Below are positions 63,214 through 64,000 of a stretch of 64,000 nt of DNA, one piece after another; within the stretch, counting starts at the first letter, position 1; each line of letters begins with the position of its first letter. The translations under genes were made by a program, and so were the position numbers. Below the pieces are notes generated by a model that made no database searches, had not been told where the DNA came from, and saw only the letters and a list, made by a program, of their open reading frames with translations. The stretch is from a virus: positions 1 to 64,000 of IMG/VR virus record IMGVR_UViG_3300006802_012847; one strand, given 5' to 3'.

Positions 63214-63652
63214 TATGATTCCAGTCGAACTAATTTCTATGGCCGCGGGTAGTATAACAGGCTTTATATTTAAATATGCAGCACAACGTGCAAAGGAAAG
63301 GCACGATAACTTTCAATTAGCTTTACAAGGTATAGAAGCACTTGATAAATCTAGAAATGCAGCTGTTGACCGCGTTTCTATTGATGCTGGTAAATGGGTT
63401 AGGAGACTTATAGTTGTTAGCACGTTATTCGGCGTGATAATTGCTCCATTCGTTTTATCATTATTAAACGAACCTATTTATGTTCAAGTGGATTCAGCCG
63501 CACGTACGTGGTTTTTTGGATTATTTGGTGGTAGTCCAGAAACATATTTTGTTCGAATAGATGGTTATTTAATGATCCCAGAAGTCAGACAGACATTAAC
63601 TGCTATTGTTGGTTTTTATTTTGGGAGTTCAACTGTTTCTTCCACTAAGTAA
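63214..63652 (+). CDS. holin-like membrane protein
   Basis: A 145-residue protein. ATG 63214 (MIPVELISMAAGSITGFIFK) is preferred over ATG 63161, because the longer form would begin inside a Mom-gene promoter region and the TATTTAT motif lies just before 63214. Hydrophobic segments: ~5-22, ~70-92 (LIVVSTLFGVIIAPFVLSLL) and ~125-140 (TAIVGFYFGSS). A charged helix separates the first two (AQRAKERHDNFQLALQGIEA). The layout resembles small phage holin-like proteins of aquatic T4-like phages. The lipoprotein gene that follows supports a lysis-gene pair, but function is inferred. Confidence 0.55.
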
Positions 63653-63655
63653 ACT

Positions 63656-64000
63656 ATGAAAAATTTTGTTATATTTATATTAATTTTCTTAACCAGTTGT
63701 TCATCGGGTGGAGGTTTTGGTAGTGTATTTTTAAACAAAAAAAACTTAGTTAAAGATCCAGATGTTCCATATGTTTTACGTTTGAAAAGTGACGTTATTG
63801 AATCGAATCAATTAAAATCTGATTTGGAGTCATCTGTTAAACCAATTGAAAAAACGAATGAAAAAAAAGTTTTAGTGTTTAGTCCATCACAAAATTCTGT
63901 AATTAGCATTCCCCTCAAATCTGATAAGAAAGAATATTTGCAAGAGGACAAAAAAGCAGAAAGAGATGAACGTATATTTGTTGAAGATAAAAATGTTAAT
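63656..64000 (+). CDS. lipoprotein, 3' end cut by window
   Basis: ATG 63656 opens a frame that runs off the window (115 codons visible). The N terminus MKNFVIFILIFLTSCSSGGG is a bacterial lipoprotein signal with lipobox LTSC (Cys15). The rest is charged and flexible (KKAERDERIFVEDKNVN at the cut). It starts 3 bases after the holin-like gene. An outer-membrane spanin is one possibility, but it may equally be an envelope or superinfection-exclusion lipoprotein. Confidence 0.6.
   Translation, partial: MKNFVIFILIFLTSCSSGGGFGSVFLNKKNLVKDPDVPYVLRLKSDVIESNQLKSDLESSVKPIEKTNEKKVLVFSPSQNSVISIPLKSDKKEYLQEDKKAERDERIFVEDKNVN

Noticed and set aside
1-64000. tRNA or rRNA genes
   Set aside because: All gaps are under ~190 bases, mostly explained by terminators and promoters; no cloverleaf or CCA-type end seen by eye.

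Overview
The window is a 64 kb, AT-rich, gene-dense fragment of a T4-like contractile-tailed phage (Caudoviricetes, myovirus morphology). Recognisable T4-type proteins are the late sigma factor (gp55-like), baseplate proteins (gp5-like OB-fold protein, gp25, gp6, gp7-like), gp47/gp46 recombination nuclease, DnaG/gp61-type primase, tail sheath gp18, large terminase gp17, portal gp20, prohead protease gp21, scaffold gp22 and major capsid protein gp23. Nearly all genes are on the + strand, commonly separated by 0-10 bases or overlapping. I see no tRNA, rRNA or CRISPR array. The host cannot be named. Most genes lack a Shine-Dalgarno sequence; only the presumably most abundant products (Hsp20, sheath, scaffold, capsid) have a clear one. 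Both ends of the window cut genes, so the genome continues.

Layout. 1-1364: two tail-fibre-like proteins sharing a C-terminal module. 1389-5307: Hsp20 with its own sigma70-like promoter, a membrane/coiled-coil protein that seems to continue by -1 frameshift into an EVIKEV-repeat tail, two small genes, and the late sigma factor. 5309-21891: baseplate and tail structural block. 21925-34064: a Ser/Thr/Pro-rich tail protein followed by six genes for glycan synthesis or decoration (tandem GlcNAc-transferase-like protein, three related glycosyltransferases, NodU/CmcH-type carbamoyltransferase, and a four-domain methyltransferase/glycosyltransferase). 34111-37228: beta-propeller structural protein and a small protein. 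37243-41901: RuvC-like resolvase, primase, fused gp47-gp46 interrupted by an amber codon. 41985-46101: unusually long tail sheath. 46144-49675: Vsr-like homing endonuclease, flavodoxin-fold reductase, ligase-like nucleotidyltransferase, zinc-binding protein. 49635-61963: packaging and head module (terminase, portal, protease, scaffold, capsid) with a two-gene minus-strand insert. 61996-64000: small protein, Mom-like DNA-modification candidate on the minus strand, holin-like membrane protein and a lipoprotein cut by the window end.

The most unusual features are: (1) terminase encoded in two pieces that end and begin inside an atypically split intein (37-residue N part, 111-residue C part), next to a portal gene carrying an HNH-containing intein; (2) a phage-encoded glycan-decoration cluster directly behind a mucin-like tail protein that could be its acceptor; (3) a TATTTAT(A/T) motif only 4-8 bases before many start codons, which as a late promoter would give leaderless mRNAs; (4) a probable programmed -1 frameshift at a run of ten A; (5) an in-frame TAG in gp46 just before its catalytic C-terminal lobe.
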